Shown: positions 54,490 to 63,922, counted from the first letter of the stretch. The stretch is DNA of 64,000 nt from UBA1351 sp963677625 (GCA_963677625.2 CAXXSW010000012.1:1-64000), one strand, 5' to 3'. Notes: generated by a model from the sequence alone, not told the origin. A program made the numbers and translations.

Positions 54490-55290
54490 CTATAATGGAT
54501 GAAAATCAGGAGATCTATTGACGAAAGTACAAACGTATTTAAACCCAATTTCTTTAAGAAGGTTTTTAGCACTGTCAAAGTTGGAGCAGATGTTACCGGG
54601 CATGTGGGCGTCTGAACCAAGGGTAATAATTTCGCCTCCCAGGTCTTTATAATGTTGAATAATTTCACGACTGGGATGGGGACTATCAAGACCATATTTG
54701 TAACCTGAGGTATTAACTTCGATACCCTTGCCTGACTTGATTATCTGTCTTAAGATTTCGTCAAGGAGGTCTTTAAAATCATTGTAGGCTAGTTTCTTGT
54801 TAGGAAAATCACCGTAACGGATAACATAGTCAAGGTGGCCGTATACATCGTAATCTGTATAGCCTTTAACGTTTTCAAGCATATCCTCAAAGTAGTCTAA
54901 ATAGCCTTTATACTGAGACCTTTCTTGGAAGTAAATTTTATCGTAAACATCAATACCATGGGAAAGGTGATTAGACGCTATAACAAAGTCAAAAGGGTAT
55001 TTAGATACGATTTCTGATAAAGTCTTGTGGAGATGGGGTTGCATGCCAAGTTCTATTCCCATTAATAATTCGATTTTATCCTTGTACACTTCTTTTGCTT
55101 CTTTAAAAAAAGCGTCATAGGATTCAAGATCCAGTTCGAAATTGATAGTGGGATGGGGGAAGTCTAGGTCGTGATGGTCGGTTAAACAAAGTCTATTAAC
55201 TCGTTTATTTATTGCACTTTGTATCATATCTTCTATAGGGACCTGACAGTCACCACTAAAATGACTATGTAAATGAAAGTCTGACAACAT
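54490..55290 (-). CDS. PHP-domain phosphoesterase, histidinol-phosphatase (HisJ) type
   Basis: Metal-dependent phosphoesterase. The 266 residues carry the PHP ligand motifs DFHLHSHFSGD, LTDHHDLD, GIELGMQ, ASNHLSHG, YGHLDYV and GSDAHMPG. It is similar to HisJ histidinol phosphatases, but no his genes are nearby, so another substrate is possible. The start at 55290 follows AAAGGAG on the minus strand; the frame continues upstream without a ribosome site. Confidence 0.87.
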   Translation of the reverse strand: MLSDFHLHSHFSGDCQVPIEDMIQSAINKRVNRLCLTDHHDLDFPHPTINFELDLESYDAFFKEAKEVYKDKIELLMGIELGMQPHLHKTLSEIVSKYPFDFVIASNHLSHGIDVYDKIYFQERSQYKGYLDYFEDMLENVKGYTDYDVYGHLDYVIRYGDFPNKKLAYNDFKDLLDEILRQIIKSGKGIEVNTSGYKYGLDSPHPSREIIQHYKDLGGEIITLGSDAHMPGNICSNFDSAKNLLKEIGFKYVCTFVNRSPDFHPL

Positions 55291-55464
55291 TTTTTGTGCT
55301 CCTTTCTGGTGTTTGTAAAGTTTGTGTAAAGTTGATTTGTATATTTGTAAAAAGTACACATTTTCAGATAGCTAATTCTATCATATTTTAATTGAATGTC
55401 AAAGTGATATCATCTTGTGTATTAGTATATTTGTATGATATATTTATTATGGCCTGTTAGGTTT

Positions 55465-55552
55465 AGTTTAAGTTTAATTTAATTATATGTAAAGATTATG
55501 TTCGTTTTTTTTAAGTTTTCTTTTCTTTATATGATTAAATTAAATTTAAACT
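55465..55552. repeat. Long imperfect inverted repeat before the Na/Pi transporter gene
   Basis: The 24 bases at 55465-55488 (ending TTTAATTTAATTATAT) match the reverse complement of 55529-55552 at 22 positions, with a 40-base spacer. It ends 33 bases before the transporter start, so it could fold in the leader or act as paired binding sites. It is extremely AT-rich. Confidence 0.6.
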
Positions 55553-55585
55553 GACGAAACAGGAATAAAACCATAGGAGAAATTT

Positions 55586-57259
55586 ATGAACGTAGAATTG
55601 ATTCAAGAGATTTTATTTGCTGTTTTTGCATTTATCGGTGGATTTGGAATGTTCCTCTACGGTATGCATGTAATGGCAGAAGGTTTACAGAAGTCTGCTG
55701 GTCAGAAAATGAAAAATTTACTTGGTATGTTGACGACCAACAGATTTTTAGCTGTAACCGTAGGTGCACTGGTAACAGCGATTATTCAATCCAGTTCAGC
55801 TACAACAGTAATGATAGTCGGTTTTGTAAACGCAGGACTTATGAATCTTACACAAGCAGTAGGTGTTATTATGGGTGCCAATATTGGTACGACCATTACA
55901 TCTTGGATTGTATCCTCCTCTGAATGGGCTGCTTTCTTAAAACCAAAAGAAATTGCACCTCTCGCAATTTTTGTGGGTGCTATGTTACTCTTCTTTAGCA
56001 ACAAAAAGGCACATAAACAAATCGGCGAGATTTTAGTTGGGTTCGGTATGATTTTCATTGGTTTGGAGTTCATGGGTGGAGCAATCAAACCATATAGAGA
56101 AAGTCAAGTTTTTGTTGATATGTTCCTAGTGCTAGGGAAAAATCCGCTTTTAGGTGTCTTTGCTGGTTTTGCTGTTACTGCGCTAATTCAGTCGTCGTCA
56201 GCTTCAGTTGGTATTCTACAGACACTTGCAGCATCTGGCCTTGTTCCTTGGAATGCTGCGGTTTATATTATTCTTGGACAGAATATAGGTACGACAGTAA
56301 CGGCTATGCTTTCTAGTATAGGTGCCAATAAGACCGCTAAAAGGGCAGCTATTATTCACCTTATGTTTAATATAATAGGAACTGTCTTATTTACTATTGT
56401 GATGGTCTTATACTTTAAGTTCTACAATAAGGTACTCGGACAAACAATTATCAGTCAGACAGAGATTTCAATCTTCCATACTTTTTTCAATATTGGAAAT
56501 ACCTTAGTCTTGTTCCCATTTGCTACACTTTTGGTTAAAATTTCTGAAAAGATTATTCCGGGTCAAGACGTTGCTGTTACTAATGATGCAGCAGTTGCAC
56601 TACGTCATATGGATGAACGTATACTTGAAACACCAAGTTTTGCCATAGAGAATGTGGTGAAAGAAGTTGTTCATATGGGAGAAAGAGCTTATGATAACAC
56701 GGTACTTGCAACAGATGCCTTAGTAAGCAAGGACCAGGAAAAGGTTAATCTTGTTGCTAAGAATGAAAAAGAAATCAATCAACTTGAGCAATTAATCACA
56801 GAATATCTGATAAAAATTAATAATACACCGTTAACTGAAAGTCAGCAGTTAATCATTACACATATGTTTAATTCAGTTAATGATATTGAAAGAGTTGCAG
56901 ACCATGCTATGAATATTGCAGATCTAGCCCAGTATACCATCGAGAATAAAGTGGATTTTTCTGTAAGTGCAATAAAAGAGTTGCAGGACATGGCTGATTA
57001 TACTATTGATACCTTTAAGGTTGCCATGCAAACAAGGGTTGATCATAATCTTAAGTTAGTGCATCAGGTTGAGATGAGAGAAGAGAAAGTAGACAATATG
57101 GAAGAATCTTTGCGTGAGGCTCACATCAAACGTCTCTCAAGCAGAAAATGCCAACCAAAAGCAAGTGTAGTCTTCTTGGATGTGATTAGCAATTATGAAA
57201 GAATTTCTGACCATGCTTTAAATCTAGCTTACTATGTGCAAGATGAAATTTTGGAATAA
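55586..57259 (+). CDS. Na/Pi cotransporter family protein with PhoU-like tail
   Basis: Sodium-dependent phosphate transporter of the NptA/PF02690 type. The 557 residues have about nine helices with the two inverted-repeat signatures IIQSSSATTVMIVGFVNAG and LIQSSSASVGILQTLAASG, each followed by NIGTT. After about residue 330 comes a helical PhoU-like domain. The promoter was not clear; an AT-rich inverted repeat lies in the upstream 250 bases. Confidence 0.93.
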   Translation: MNVELIQEILFAVFAFIGGFGMFLYGMHVMAEGLQKSAGQKMKNLLGMLTTNRFLAVTVGALVTAIIQSSSATTVMIVGFVNAGLMNLTQAVGVIMGANIGTTITSWIVSSSEWAAFLKPKEIAPLAIFVGAMLLFFSNKKAHKQIGEILVGFGMIFIGLEFMGGAIKPYRESQVFVDMFLVLGKNPLLGVFAGFAVTALIQSSSASVGILQTLAASGLVPWNAAVYIILGQNIGTTVTAMLSSIGANKTAKRAAIIHLMFNIIGTVLFTIVMVLYFKFYNKVLGQTIISQTEISIFHTFFNIGNTLVLFPFATLLVKISEKIIPGQDVAVTNDAAVALRHMDERILETPSFAIENVVKEVVHMGERAYDNTVLATDALVSKDQEKVNLVAKNEKEINQLEQLITEYLIKINNTPLTESQQLIITHMFNSVNDIERVADHAMNIADLAQYTIENKVDFSVSAIKELQDMADYTIDTFKVAMQTRVDHNLKLVHQVEMREEKVDNMEESLREAHIKRLSSRKCQPKASVVFLDVISNYERISDHALNLAYYVQDEILE

Positions 57260-57300
57260 TAAATAATTGTAGTATGAAAAGATGCTTGATAATGAGTTGA

Positions 57301-57334
57301 AAAACTGTACACATAAAGGTGTGCAGTTTTTTTT
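57301..57334 (+). terminator. Rho-independent terminator after the Na/Pi gene
   Basis: AAAACTGTACAC and GTGTGCAGTTTT form a 12-base stem (one G-U pair) with a six-base loop, followed by T. Confidence 0.9.
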
Positions 57335-57353
57335 CTTAAATACTATTTTGTCC

Positions 57354-57381
57354 TTGAAATTCATGGCAACAGTGCTATAAT
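57354..57381 (+). promoter_or_regulatory. Promoter of the cggR glycolytic operon
   Basis: TTGAAA (57354-57359), 16-base spacer and a perfect TATAAT (57376-57381). It lies about 90 bases before cggR and 40 bases before the CggR-type operator. Confidence 0.7.
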
Positions 57382-57420
57382 ATAAGAGAAGTCTTTGGAC
57401 TGATATTTTTTTTGCCTGCT

Positions 57421-57456
57421 AGGGACTCAAATAGGACATAGGGACTAATTTGGTCC
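57421..57456 (+). promoter_or_regulatory. CggR-type operator
   Basis: Two direct copies of GGGAC (57422-57426 and 57441-57445, 19 bases apart), each followed after six bases by GGACA or GGTCC, lie between the promoter and cggR. This layout closely resembles the B. subtilis CggR operator (two GGGAC...TGTCC units about 20 bases apart), so CggR probably blocks its own operon in the absence of fructose-1,6-bisphosphate. Confidence 0.7.
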
Positions 57457-57470
57457 AGAAAGGAAGAGTG

Positions 57471-58514
57471 ATGATGCAGATACTACCTGTTTTACAGAAA
57501 GTCATTCCTAGAGAAATCGAAACTCTTCACCGACGATATAAATTATTAAAAACCATTCAACTTATGCAGCCAGTTGGTCGTAGACTCTTATCCAGTAAGC
57601 TGGGTATTGGAGAAAAAACAGTTCGTAGCGATACAGATTATTTCAGAGAAGAGGGATACCTGGATGTGACTTCAGGAGGAATGTTACTTACTGAAGATGG
57701 TATTAGTCTATTGGATACCTTGAAAGATATAATGAAAGATTTTGAAGGTATCAAGCGGATGGAAGATCAGCTGAGAGATGTTATTGGCTGTAAAGAGATT
57801 ATTGTCGTATCGGGTAATACAGATATTGAACCAGAAGCTATGAGCAACATAGGTAGAAGTGCTGCCAAATTACTTCAGGACATGATAAGCGATGATTCCA
57901 TCGTAGCCATTACTGGTGGTCATACGATGAAAAGCGTGGTCAGACATATTAAACATAATGGTAAAACTGTTTCTAATGCCATGATTGTACCTGCAAGAGG
58001 AAGTTTGGGTAATAACGTGGAGACTCAAGCCAATACCTTGGTGGAGGCAATGGCTAAGAAGTTTGATTGTGACTATAAGTTACTGAATTTACCTGATAAT
58101 CTTAGTGAAAAAGCTATAGAGAGTGTTTCAAAAGATCCTGGAATTAAGAAAGTGATTAGAGACATAAGAAAGGCCAATATTATTATCTTTGGAATCGGTA
58201 ATGCTAAGAAAATGGCCTATAGAAGAGATTTGAACAAGAAGGTTCTTAAAATTCTCAATGACAGAAAAGCTGTTGCAGAGGCTTTAGGATATTATTTTAA
58301 CCGTGATGGTAAAATGGTATACGATTCCAAAACCATCGGTTTTCATCTAGACGAGTTTGAAAAGAGTATTCATCCTATTGCTGTTGCTGGGGGAGAAAGT
58401 AAAGCTCTTGCTATCCTATCTGTTCGCAAGTTCATAAAAAATGGTAGTTTGATTCTTGATGAAGCATGTGGTGCCAAGGTGCTTGAACTTGCTAAGGAGT
58501 TCAAATATAATTAG
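57471..58514 (+). CDS. cggR: Central glycolytic genes regulator CggR (SorC/DeoR family)
   Basis: Repressor that senses fructose-1,6-bisphosphate. In about 347 residues there is an N-terminal winged helix (VGRRLLSSKLGIGEKTVRSDTDYF) and a sugar-binding domain with VAITGGHTMKSVVRHI, MIVPARGSLGN and FGIGNAKKMAYRR. AAAGGAAG at 57460-57467 supports ATG 57471 or 57474. It heads pgk-tpiA-gpmI; gapA, which normally follows it in Bacilli, is not here. Confidence 0.93.
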   Translation: MMQILPVLQKVIPREIETLHRRYKLLKTIQLMQPVGRRLLSSKLGIGEKTVRSDTDYFREEGYLDVTSGGMLLTEDGISLLDTLKDIMKDFEGIKRMEDQLRDVIGCKEIIVVSGNTDIEPEAMSNIGRSAAKLLQDMISDDSIVAITGGHTMKSVVRHIKHNGKTVSNAMIVPARGSLGNNVETQANTLVEAMAKKFDCDYKLLNLPDNLSEKAIESVSKDPGIKKVIRDIRKANIIIFGIGNAKKMAYRRDLNKKVLKILNDRKAVAEALGYYFNRDGKMVYDSKTIGFHLDEFEKSIHPIAVAGGESKALAILSVRKFIKNGSLILDEACGAKVLELAKEFKYN

Positions 58515-58680
58515 AATGATAGCTTGTTTATCACTGTGTGTATTTTACTATATCTAAGCAGGCAATAAAAATCTATAAATAAGTATCATATAAGATAAAG
58601 TTTTAGGCAGATATCAATTGTTTGGTTATGTAACCCAATTATGGGTTGTAGAACTGAACACTATAATAAAGGAGAAAAAC

Positions 58681-59877
58681 ATGTTAAACAAAAAATCAGT
58701 TGATGATATTCAAGTTAAAGGTAAAAATGTACTTGTTCGTTGTGACTTCAATGTTCCAATCGTTGATGGTGAGATTACAGACCTTAATCGTATCCAAGGA
58801 GCTCTTCCAACAATCAAGAAGTTAGTTGCTGATGGCGGTAAAGTTATCCTTTGCTCACATATGGGTAAACCAAAAGGAGAGCCTAAGCCAGAATTATCAC
58901 TTGCTCCTGTAGCCGTAAAACTTGCAGAACTTTTAGGCAAGGAAGTAGTTTTTGCTGCAGATGATGAAGTTGTAGGTACTAATGCACGTAAAGCTGTTGA
59001 AGCTATGAAAGACGGTGATATCGTACTTCTTGAGAACACTCGTTATAGAGCAGAAGAAACTAAAAATGGTCAAGCCTTCTCCAAAGACTTAGCTTCATTG
59101 GCTGACGTATTTGTAAACGATGCATTCGGAACTGCTCACAGAGCACATTGTTCTAATGTTGGTGTTACTGAATTTGTTGATACTTGTGTTGTTGGTTACT
59201 TAATGCAAAAAGAAATTGATTTCTTAGGTAATGCTGTAACAACTCCTGAGAGACCATTTGTTGCAATTTTAGGTGGAGCCAAAGTATCTGACAAGATTAA
59301 TGTTATTAATAATCTTCTGGAAAAGGTTGATACATTGATTATTGGTGGTGGTATGGCTTATACCTTCCTTAAAGCCCTTAAGAATGATGTCGGTATGTCA
59401 CTTCTTGAAGCCGATAAAATGGACTATGCTCTTGAGATGATTGATAAGGCTATGGAAAAGGATGTTAAATTCTTGTTGCCAATCGACCATGTAGTAGCTC
59501 AAGAATTTAAGAATGATACTCCTTTCAAAGTTGTTCCTCGAGGTGGTATTCATGAAGAATGGGAAGGCCTTGATATTGGACCTGCTACTCGTGAACGTTA
59601 TGCTGAAGCTATTGCTGGTGCTAAAACTGTTGTATGGAATGGACCTATGGGCGTATTTGAATTTGAAAACTTCGCAAATGGTACAAAAGCTATTGCAGAG
59701 GCTATTGCAGAAGCTGACTGTACTTCTATCATTGGTGGTGGAGATTCAGCAGCAGCAGTTAATCAACTAGGTTTTGGTGATAAGATGACTCACATCTCAA
59801 CAGGTGGTGGGGCTTCTCTTGAATTCCTTGAAGGAAAAGAATTGCCAGGTGTAGTAGCGGCAGACGATAAAGAGTAA
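58681..59877 (+). CDS. pgk: Phosphoglycerate kinase
   Basis: Makes ATP and 3-phosphoglycerate from 1,3-bisphosphoglycerate. The 398 residues contain VLVRCDFNVPI, LCSHMGKPKGE, ILGGAKVSDKI, WNGPMGVFE and GGGDSAAAV. The start at 58681 follows AAAGGAG; the frame is open further upstream without a ribosome site. A small hairpin (AACCCA-ATTA-TGGGTT, 58632-58647) lies in the 166-base gap after cggR. Confidence 0.98.
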   Translation: MLNKKSVDDIQVKGKNVLVRCDFNVPIVDGEITDLNRIQGALPTIKKLVADGGKVILCSHMGKPKGEPKPELSLAPVAVKLAELLGKEVVFAADDEVVGTNARKAVEAMKDGDIVLLENTRYRAEETKNGQAFSKDLASLADVFVNDAFGTAHRAHCSNVGVTEFVDTCVVGYLMQKEIDFLGNAVTTPERPFVAILGGAKVSDKINVINNLLEKVDTLIIGGGMAYTFLKALKNDVGMSLLEADKMDYALEMIDKAMEKDVKFLLPIDHVVAQEFKNDTPFKVVPRGGIHEEWEGLDIGPATRERYAEAIAGAKTVVWNGPMGVFEFENFANGTKAIAEAIAEADCTSIIGGGDSAAAVNQLGFGDKMTHISTGGGASLEFLEGKELPGVVAADDKE

Positions 59878-59926
59878 TATCAATATTGGATACAATAAAT
59901 AAAGAATTAGTTTAAGGAGAAAAATC

Positions 59927-60673
59927 ATGAGAAAAATGATCATTGCAGGAAACTGGAAGATGAATAAAACACCAAACGAGGCAGTGGCCTTAATTGAAGA
60001 ATTAAAACCATTAGTACAGACTGATGCTGCTGATGTGGTTTTCTGTGTACCAGCGATATCTTTAATTCCGGCTGTTGAAGCAGCTAAAGGCAGTAATATT
60101 GAAATCGGAGCACAGAATATGTACTTTGAGGAGAGCGGTGCTTACACAGGTGAAATTGCACCTAACATGTTAACGGAAGTTGGTGTTAAGTACGTTGTTC
60201 TCGGACATTCAGAAAGACGTGAGTACTTTGGTGAAACAAATGAAATCGTCAATAAAAAAGTTCTCAAGGCCATTGAGCATGATTTAGTTCCAATCCTTTG
60301 CTGTGGTGAATACCTAGAGCAAAGAGAGCAAGGAGTTACGATTGATCTTATCCGCCAACAAATCAAAGTTGGACTTTTAAATGTCAGTAGTGAGGATGCT
60401 AAAAAAGTTGTCATCGCTTATGAGCCTATATGGGCTATCGGAACTGGTGTTACCGCTACTTCAGATCAAGCAGAAGAAGTATGTGCGGCAATCAGAGAAC
60501 TTCTTATTGAACTCTATGGTAGTGAAGTTGCGGAAGCAATGAGAATTCAATATGGTGGATCTGTTAAGCCAGCAAATGCAAAAGAATTGTTTTCAAAACC
60601 TAACATTGACGGTGGTCTTGTTGGTGGAGCCAGCCTTACTGCTGGTTTCGGAGATGTTGTCAACTTCAAATAA
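59927..60673 (+). CDS. tpiA: Triosephosphate isomerase
   Basis: Interconverts dihydroxyacetone phosphate and glyceraldehyde 3-phosphate. The 248-residue protein has Lys in AGNWKMNKT, catalytic His in LGHSERREYFGE, Glu in IAYEPIWAIGTG and the phosphate-binding IQYGGSVKP. AAGGAGA precedes the ATG. It lies between pgk and the hairpins before gpmI. Confidence 0.98.
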   Translation: MRKMIIAGNWKMNKTPNEAVALIEELKPLVQTDAADVVFCVPAISLIPAVEAAKGSNIEIGAQNMYFEESGAYTGEIAPNMLTEVGVKYVVLGHSERREYFGETNEIVNKKVLKAIEHDLVPILCCGEYLEQREQGVTIDLIRQQIKVGLLNVSSEDAKKVVIAYEPIWAIGTGVTATSDQAEEVCAAIRELLIELYGSEVAEAMRIQYGGSVKPANAKELFSKPNIDGGLVGGASLTAGFGDVVNFK

Positions 60674-60687
60674 TTGATATTAATTAT

Positions 60688-60716
60688 AAGCAAGGGACTA
60701 ACATGCTCCCTTGCTT
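60688..60716 (+). terminator. Hairpin after tpiA, weak terminator
   Basis: AAGCAAGGGA pairs with TCCCTTGCTT (10 bases) around a nine-base loop, followed by ATTCTTGTATT, a poor U tract. It probably reduces transcription into gpmI only in part. Confidence 0.6.
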
Positions 60717-60762
60717 ATTCTTGTATTATAAGTTACAATTAGCCACATAATTAAACAATGGT

Positions 60763-60850
60763 TGGTCGTAAATCTAGCGATTTACTGCTCGACTATGCAA
60801 CCTAGTCTGGTCGTAAATCTAGTGATTTACTGCTCGACTATGCAACCTAG
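60763..60850 (+). repeat. Tandem 43-base direct repeat with internal hairpins, upstream of gpmI
   Basis: Unit 1 (60763-60805) and unit 2 (60808-60850) differ at one of 43 positions and are two bases apart. Each has GTAAATC-TAGY-GATTTAC, a perfect seven-base stem, flanked by GTC and GAC that could extend it past a bulge. Unit 2 ends at the GGAGG ribosome site of gpmI, so the repeat is in its leader. Confidence 0.85.
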
Positions 60851-60858
60851 GAGGTAAT

Positions 60859-62401
60859 ATGAATAAAAAACCTACAGTTTTAATGATATTAGACGGCTTT
60901 GGTCTAAATGATAAAGAAGAAGGAAATGCAATTAAACATGCTAAACTTCCCAATATAAGAGGTCTTATGGAGAAATACCCTTTTAAGAAGGGGTATGCGT
61001 CAGGTCTTGATGTTGGTCTTCCTGATGGACAAATGGGTAACTCTGAAGTCGGTCATCTGAATATGGGGGCCGGACGTATTGTATATCAGGAGCTTACTAG
61101 AATTACGAAAGCAATTGAGGATGGGGATTTCTTTGAGAATAAGACCTTCCTAAAAGCTATTGATAATGCAAAGAATAATGGTAGTGCTTTACATCTTTGG
61201 GGACTTTTATCTAATGGCGGTGTTCATTCACATAATACTCACTTATATGCGCTTTTAAAACTTGCTAAACAAAAGGGTCTAGAAAAAGTATATGTACATT
61301 GTTTCTTAGATGGTAGAGATACACCTCCAACATCAGGAAAAGATTTTGTAGCAGAGCTTCAAGATGAGATTGATAAAATTGGAGTTGGTCGTATAGCTAC
61401 AATTTCAGGTCGATATTATGCAATGGATAGAGATAATCGTTGGGATAGAACTGAACTTGCTTATAATGCAATGGTTAAAGGAGAGGGACCAACGGCTACG
61501 GATCCTGTTGAGGCTGTTGCAAATTCCTATAAGGATGGTATAAATGATGAGTTTGTTCTTCCAACAGTAATCACTGAAAACGGAAAAGCCCTTGCTACAG
61601 TGAACGCTAATGATAGCGTTATCTTCTTTAATTTTAGACCTGATAGAGCAAGACAAATCACGAGGGCTTTTTTGCGATGAAACATTTACAGAATTTGAAA
61701 GAGCAAAAGGTTTTATTCCCCTTGTATATGCTTGTTTTACCAATTATGATGTGACTATAGCAAATAAAATCGTAGCTTTCGACAAGGTTGGACTTGTAGA
61801 TACTTTTGGTGAGTTTTTAGCTGCTAATGGTAAGACACAACTTAGACTTGCTGAAACAGAAAAATATGCTCACGTCACTTTCTTCTTTAACGGCGGTGTT
61901 GAAGAACCAAATGAAGGTGAAGAGAGAATACTTGTTTCATCACCTAAAGTTGCCACTTATGACCTTCAACCAGAGATGTCTGCTTTTGAAGTAGGCGAAA
62001 ACCTTGTAAAGGCTATTAAGTCTGACAAGTATGATGTTATTATCGTCAACTTTGCCAATCCAGATATGGTTGGTCATACAGGGATTGAAAGTGCAGCAAT
62101 CAAGGCAGTTGAAGCGGTTGATAAATGTGTTGGTGATGCAGTAGATGCACTTATTGAAGTCAATGGACAGATGTTCCTTTGTGCAGATCATGGTAATTCA
62201 GAACAACTTGTTGATTACGAAACAGGTCAACCTTTCACAGCTCACACAACAAACCCTGTCCCATTTATTTTGATAAATGCAGGTGATTATGACTTGAAAG
62301 AAAAAGGTAAGCTAGCTGATATTGCACCAACTCTTATTGAGCTTATGGGTATGAAGAAACCATCAGCTATGACAGGTGAAAGTTTGCTTCTTAAGAAGTA
62401 G
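60859..62401 (+). pseudogene. gpmI: 2,3-bisphosphoglycerate-independent phosphoglycerate mutase, frameshifted
   Basis: Interconverts 3- and 2-phosphoglycerate. The first frame (60859-61680) holds LMILDGFGLN, the nucleophile Ser in MGNSEVGHLNMGAGR, HSHNTH, DGRDTPPTSG and YAMDRDNRWDR and ends ...RQITRAFLR. The second frame holds CDETFTEFERAKGF, NFANPDMVGHTG and ADHGNSEQL. Removing one T from the run of six at 61668-61673 joins them as ...ITRAFCDETFTEF..., giving a normal 513-residue enzyme. It is either a sequencing error or a genuine break; an essential glycolytic step makes error likely unless another mutase exists. Confidence 0.9.
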
Positions 62402-62441
62402 GTCATTTGTCATTGACATTTAAATGTAATGATAATACAAT

Positions 62442-62485
62442 AAATGGGGAACTTCTTCCTATGAGAAGTCCTCATTTATTTTTTT
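62442..62485 (+). terminator. Rho-independent terminator after gpmI
   Basis: AAATGGGGAACTTCT pairs imperfectly with AGAAGTCCTCATTT around a short loop, followed by ATTTTTTT. It lies about 40 bases after the gpmI stop and closes the glycolytic unit. Confidence 0.75.
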
Positions 62486-62500
62486 GGAGGCAATGGTCAC

Positions 62501-63913
62501 ATGGTATTTTCCAGTTTGCTGTTTTTATTTGTTTTTTTACCCTTAAATTTAATACTCTACTACATAATAAAACCAAGAGAGTGGAAGAATATGGTACTGA
62601 TACTATCCTCTCTCATTTTTTACGCTTGGGGAGAACCTTTGTGGGTGACATTGTTGCTCTTCAGTTCCACTGTTGACTATTTTCACGGAAGGATCGCTGA
62701 GAAATATAGAGGGTCTTGGCAGGCCAAAGGTGCGCTTATTTCTTCTTTGATAATCAATCTTGGATTACTTATTACTTTTAAGTATTCCGGCATGATTGTT
62801 GATTCTTTTAATGCCTTAACAGGCTTGGAATATGATTATAAAGGATTTACACTTCCTATTGGCATATCATTTTATACCTTTCAAACCATTTCTTATGTAT
62901 TTGATGTATACAGGGGAGAAGTTAAAGCTCAAAAGTCTTTCTTTAAGTTTCTTATGTTTGTGTCTCTTTTTCATCAACTGGTAGCAGGCCCTATAGTAAG
63001 ATATAAGGATATTGCTTACGAGATTGAGCATAGGGTTTTTAAAAAGGAAGTTTTCGCCCTAGGTATTAAGCGATTTGTGATTGGCTTGTCTAAGAAAGTC
63101 ATCTTTGCTAATACAGCTGGTGAAATCGGTAGAACTTTTTTGGAAGGTGATTTTAATCGAATGAGTATGTCCGGATTTTGGTTGGGGATGCTCTTGTTTG
63201 CTTTTCAGATATATTTTGATTTTTCAGGCTACTCGGATATGGCTATTGGATTAGGTAAAATGTTTGGCTTTACTTATAAAGAAAATTTTAATTATCCTTA
63301 TATTTCTAAAAGTGCGACTGAGTTTTGGAGAAGGTGGCATATATCATTAGGTAGCTTTTTTAAAGATTATCTCTACATACCCTTAGGTGGAAACAGGAGG
63401 CATCATTTTCGTAATATTTTAATCGTGTGGTTTTTAACTGGCTTATGGCACGGTGCTTCATGGAATTTTGTTCTATGGGGACTCTATTATGGTATACTTA
63501 TTTCGTTGGAAAAAATAATTTCCATTTTTGTGAATTTTAAAAAGGTCCCCAATATCTTTGGATATCTTTATATGTTTGTCGTTACAATTTTTGGTTGGAC
63601 CCTGTTCTACTTTGAAGATTTGAACCAAGGTATTCAATACATGAGAGGCTTAATTAAGTTTGATTATGTGTGGGATATAAGTGTTGAGATTGTTTTGATG
63701 AATAATCTGATTTTTCTTCTGCTTGCTTTATTAGCGGTTACGCCGATTCCAAAAACAATAAATAAAGTTTTGGTTACAGGTATTAGGAGAATCCGATTAG
63801 GAGGTCTATATGATTATCTGATCTATCCGATTGGATTGATTGGTATCTTTATTATGACCTGTATATTGTTAGTTGGTCAGTCATATAATCCGTTTCTTTA
63901 TTTTAGGTTTTAG
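62501..63913 (+). CDS. MBOAT family O-acyltransferase (AlgI/DltB-like)
   Basis: Membrane enzyme that moves acyl groups to an extracellular polysaccharide or wall polymer. The 470 residues have about ten helices, opening SLLFLFVFLPLNLILYYII, with FWRRWHISLGSFFKDYLYIPLGGNR and the catalytic His in TGLWHGASWNFVLWG. GGAGG at 62486-62490 supports the ATG at 62501. The next gene begins like the usual DHHW/AlgJ-type partner. The polymer acylated is unknown. Confidence 0.92.
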   Translation: MVFSSLLFLFVFLPLNLILYYIIKPREWKNMVLILSSLIFYAWGEPLWVTLLLFSSTVDYFHGRIAEKYRGSWQAKGALISSLIINLGLLITFKYSGMIVDSFNALTGLEYDYKGFTLPIGISFYTFQTISYVFDVYRGEVKAQKSFFKFLMFVSLFHQLVAGPIVRYKDIAYEIEHRVFKKEVFALGIKRFVIGLSKKVIFANTAGEIGRTFLEGDFNRMSMSGFWLGMLLFAFQIYFDFSGYSDMAIGLGKMFGFTYKENFNYPYISKSATEFWRRWHISLGSFFKDYLYIPLGGNRRHHFRNILIVWFLTGLWHGASWNFVLWGLYYGILISLEKIISIFVNFKKVPNIFGYLYMFVVTIFGWTLFYFEDLNQGIQYMRGLIKFDYVWDISVEIVLMNNLIFLLLALLAVTPIPKTINKVLVTGIRRIRLGGLYDYLIYPIGLIGIFIMTCILLVGQSYNPFLYFRF

Positions 63914-63922
63914 GAGGGTGAC

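Noticed and set aside
58662..58667. TATAAT just before pgk as an internal promoter
   Set aside because: It lies only 13 bases from the start codon next to the ribosome site and lacks a -35; a transcript from it would be nearly leaderless.
62407..62676. 89-codon open frame at the start of the MBOAT gene in another frame
   Set aside because: It spans the gpmI terminator and overlaps the certain MBOAT start; no ribosome site for its start.
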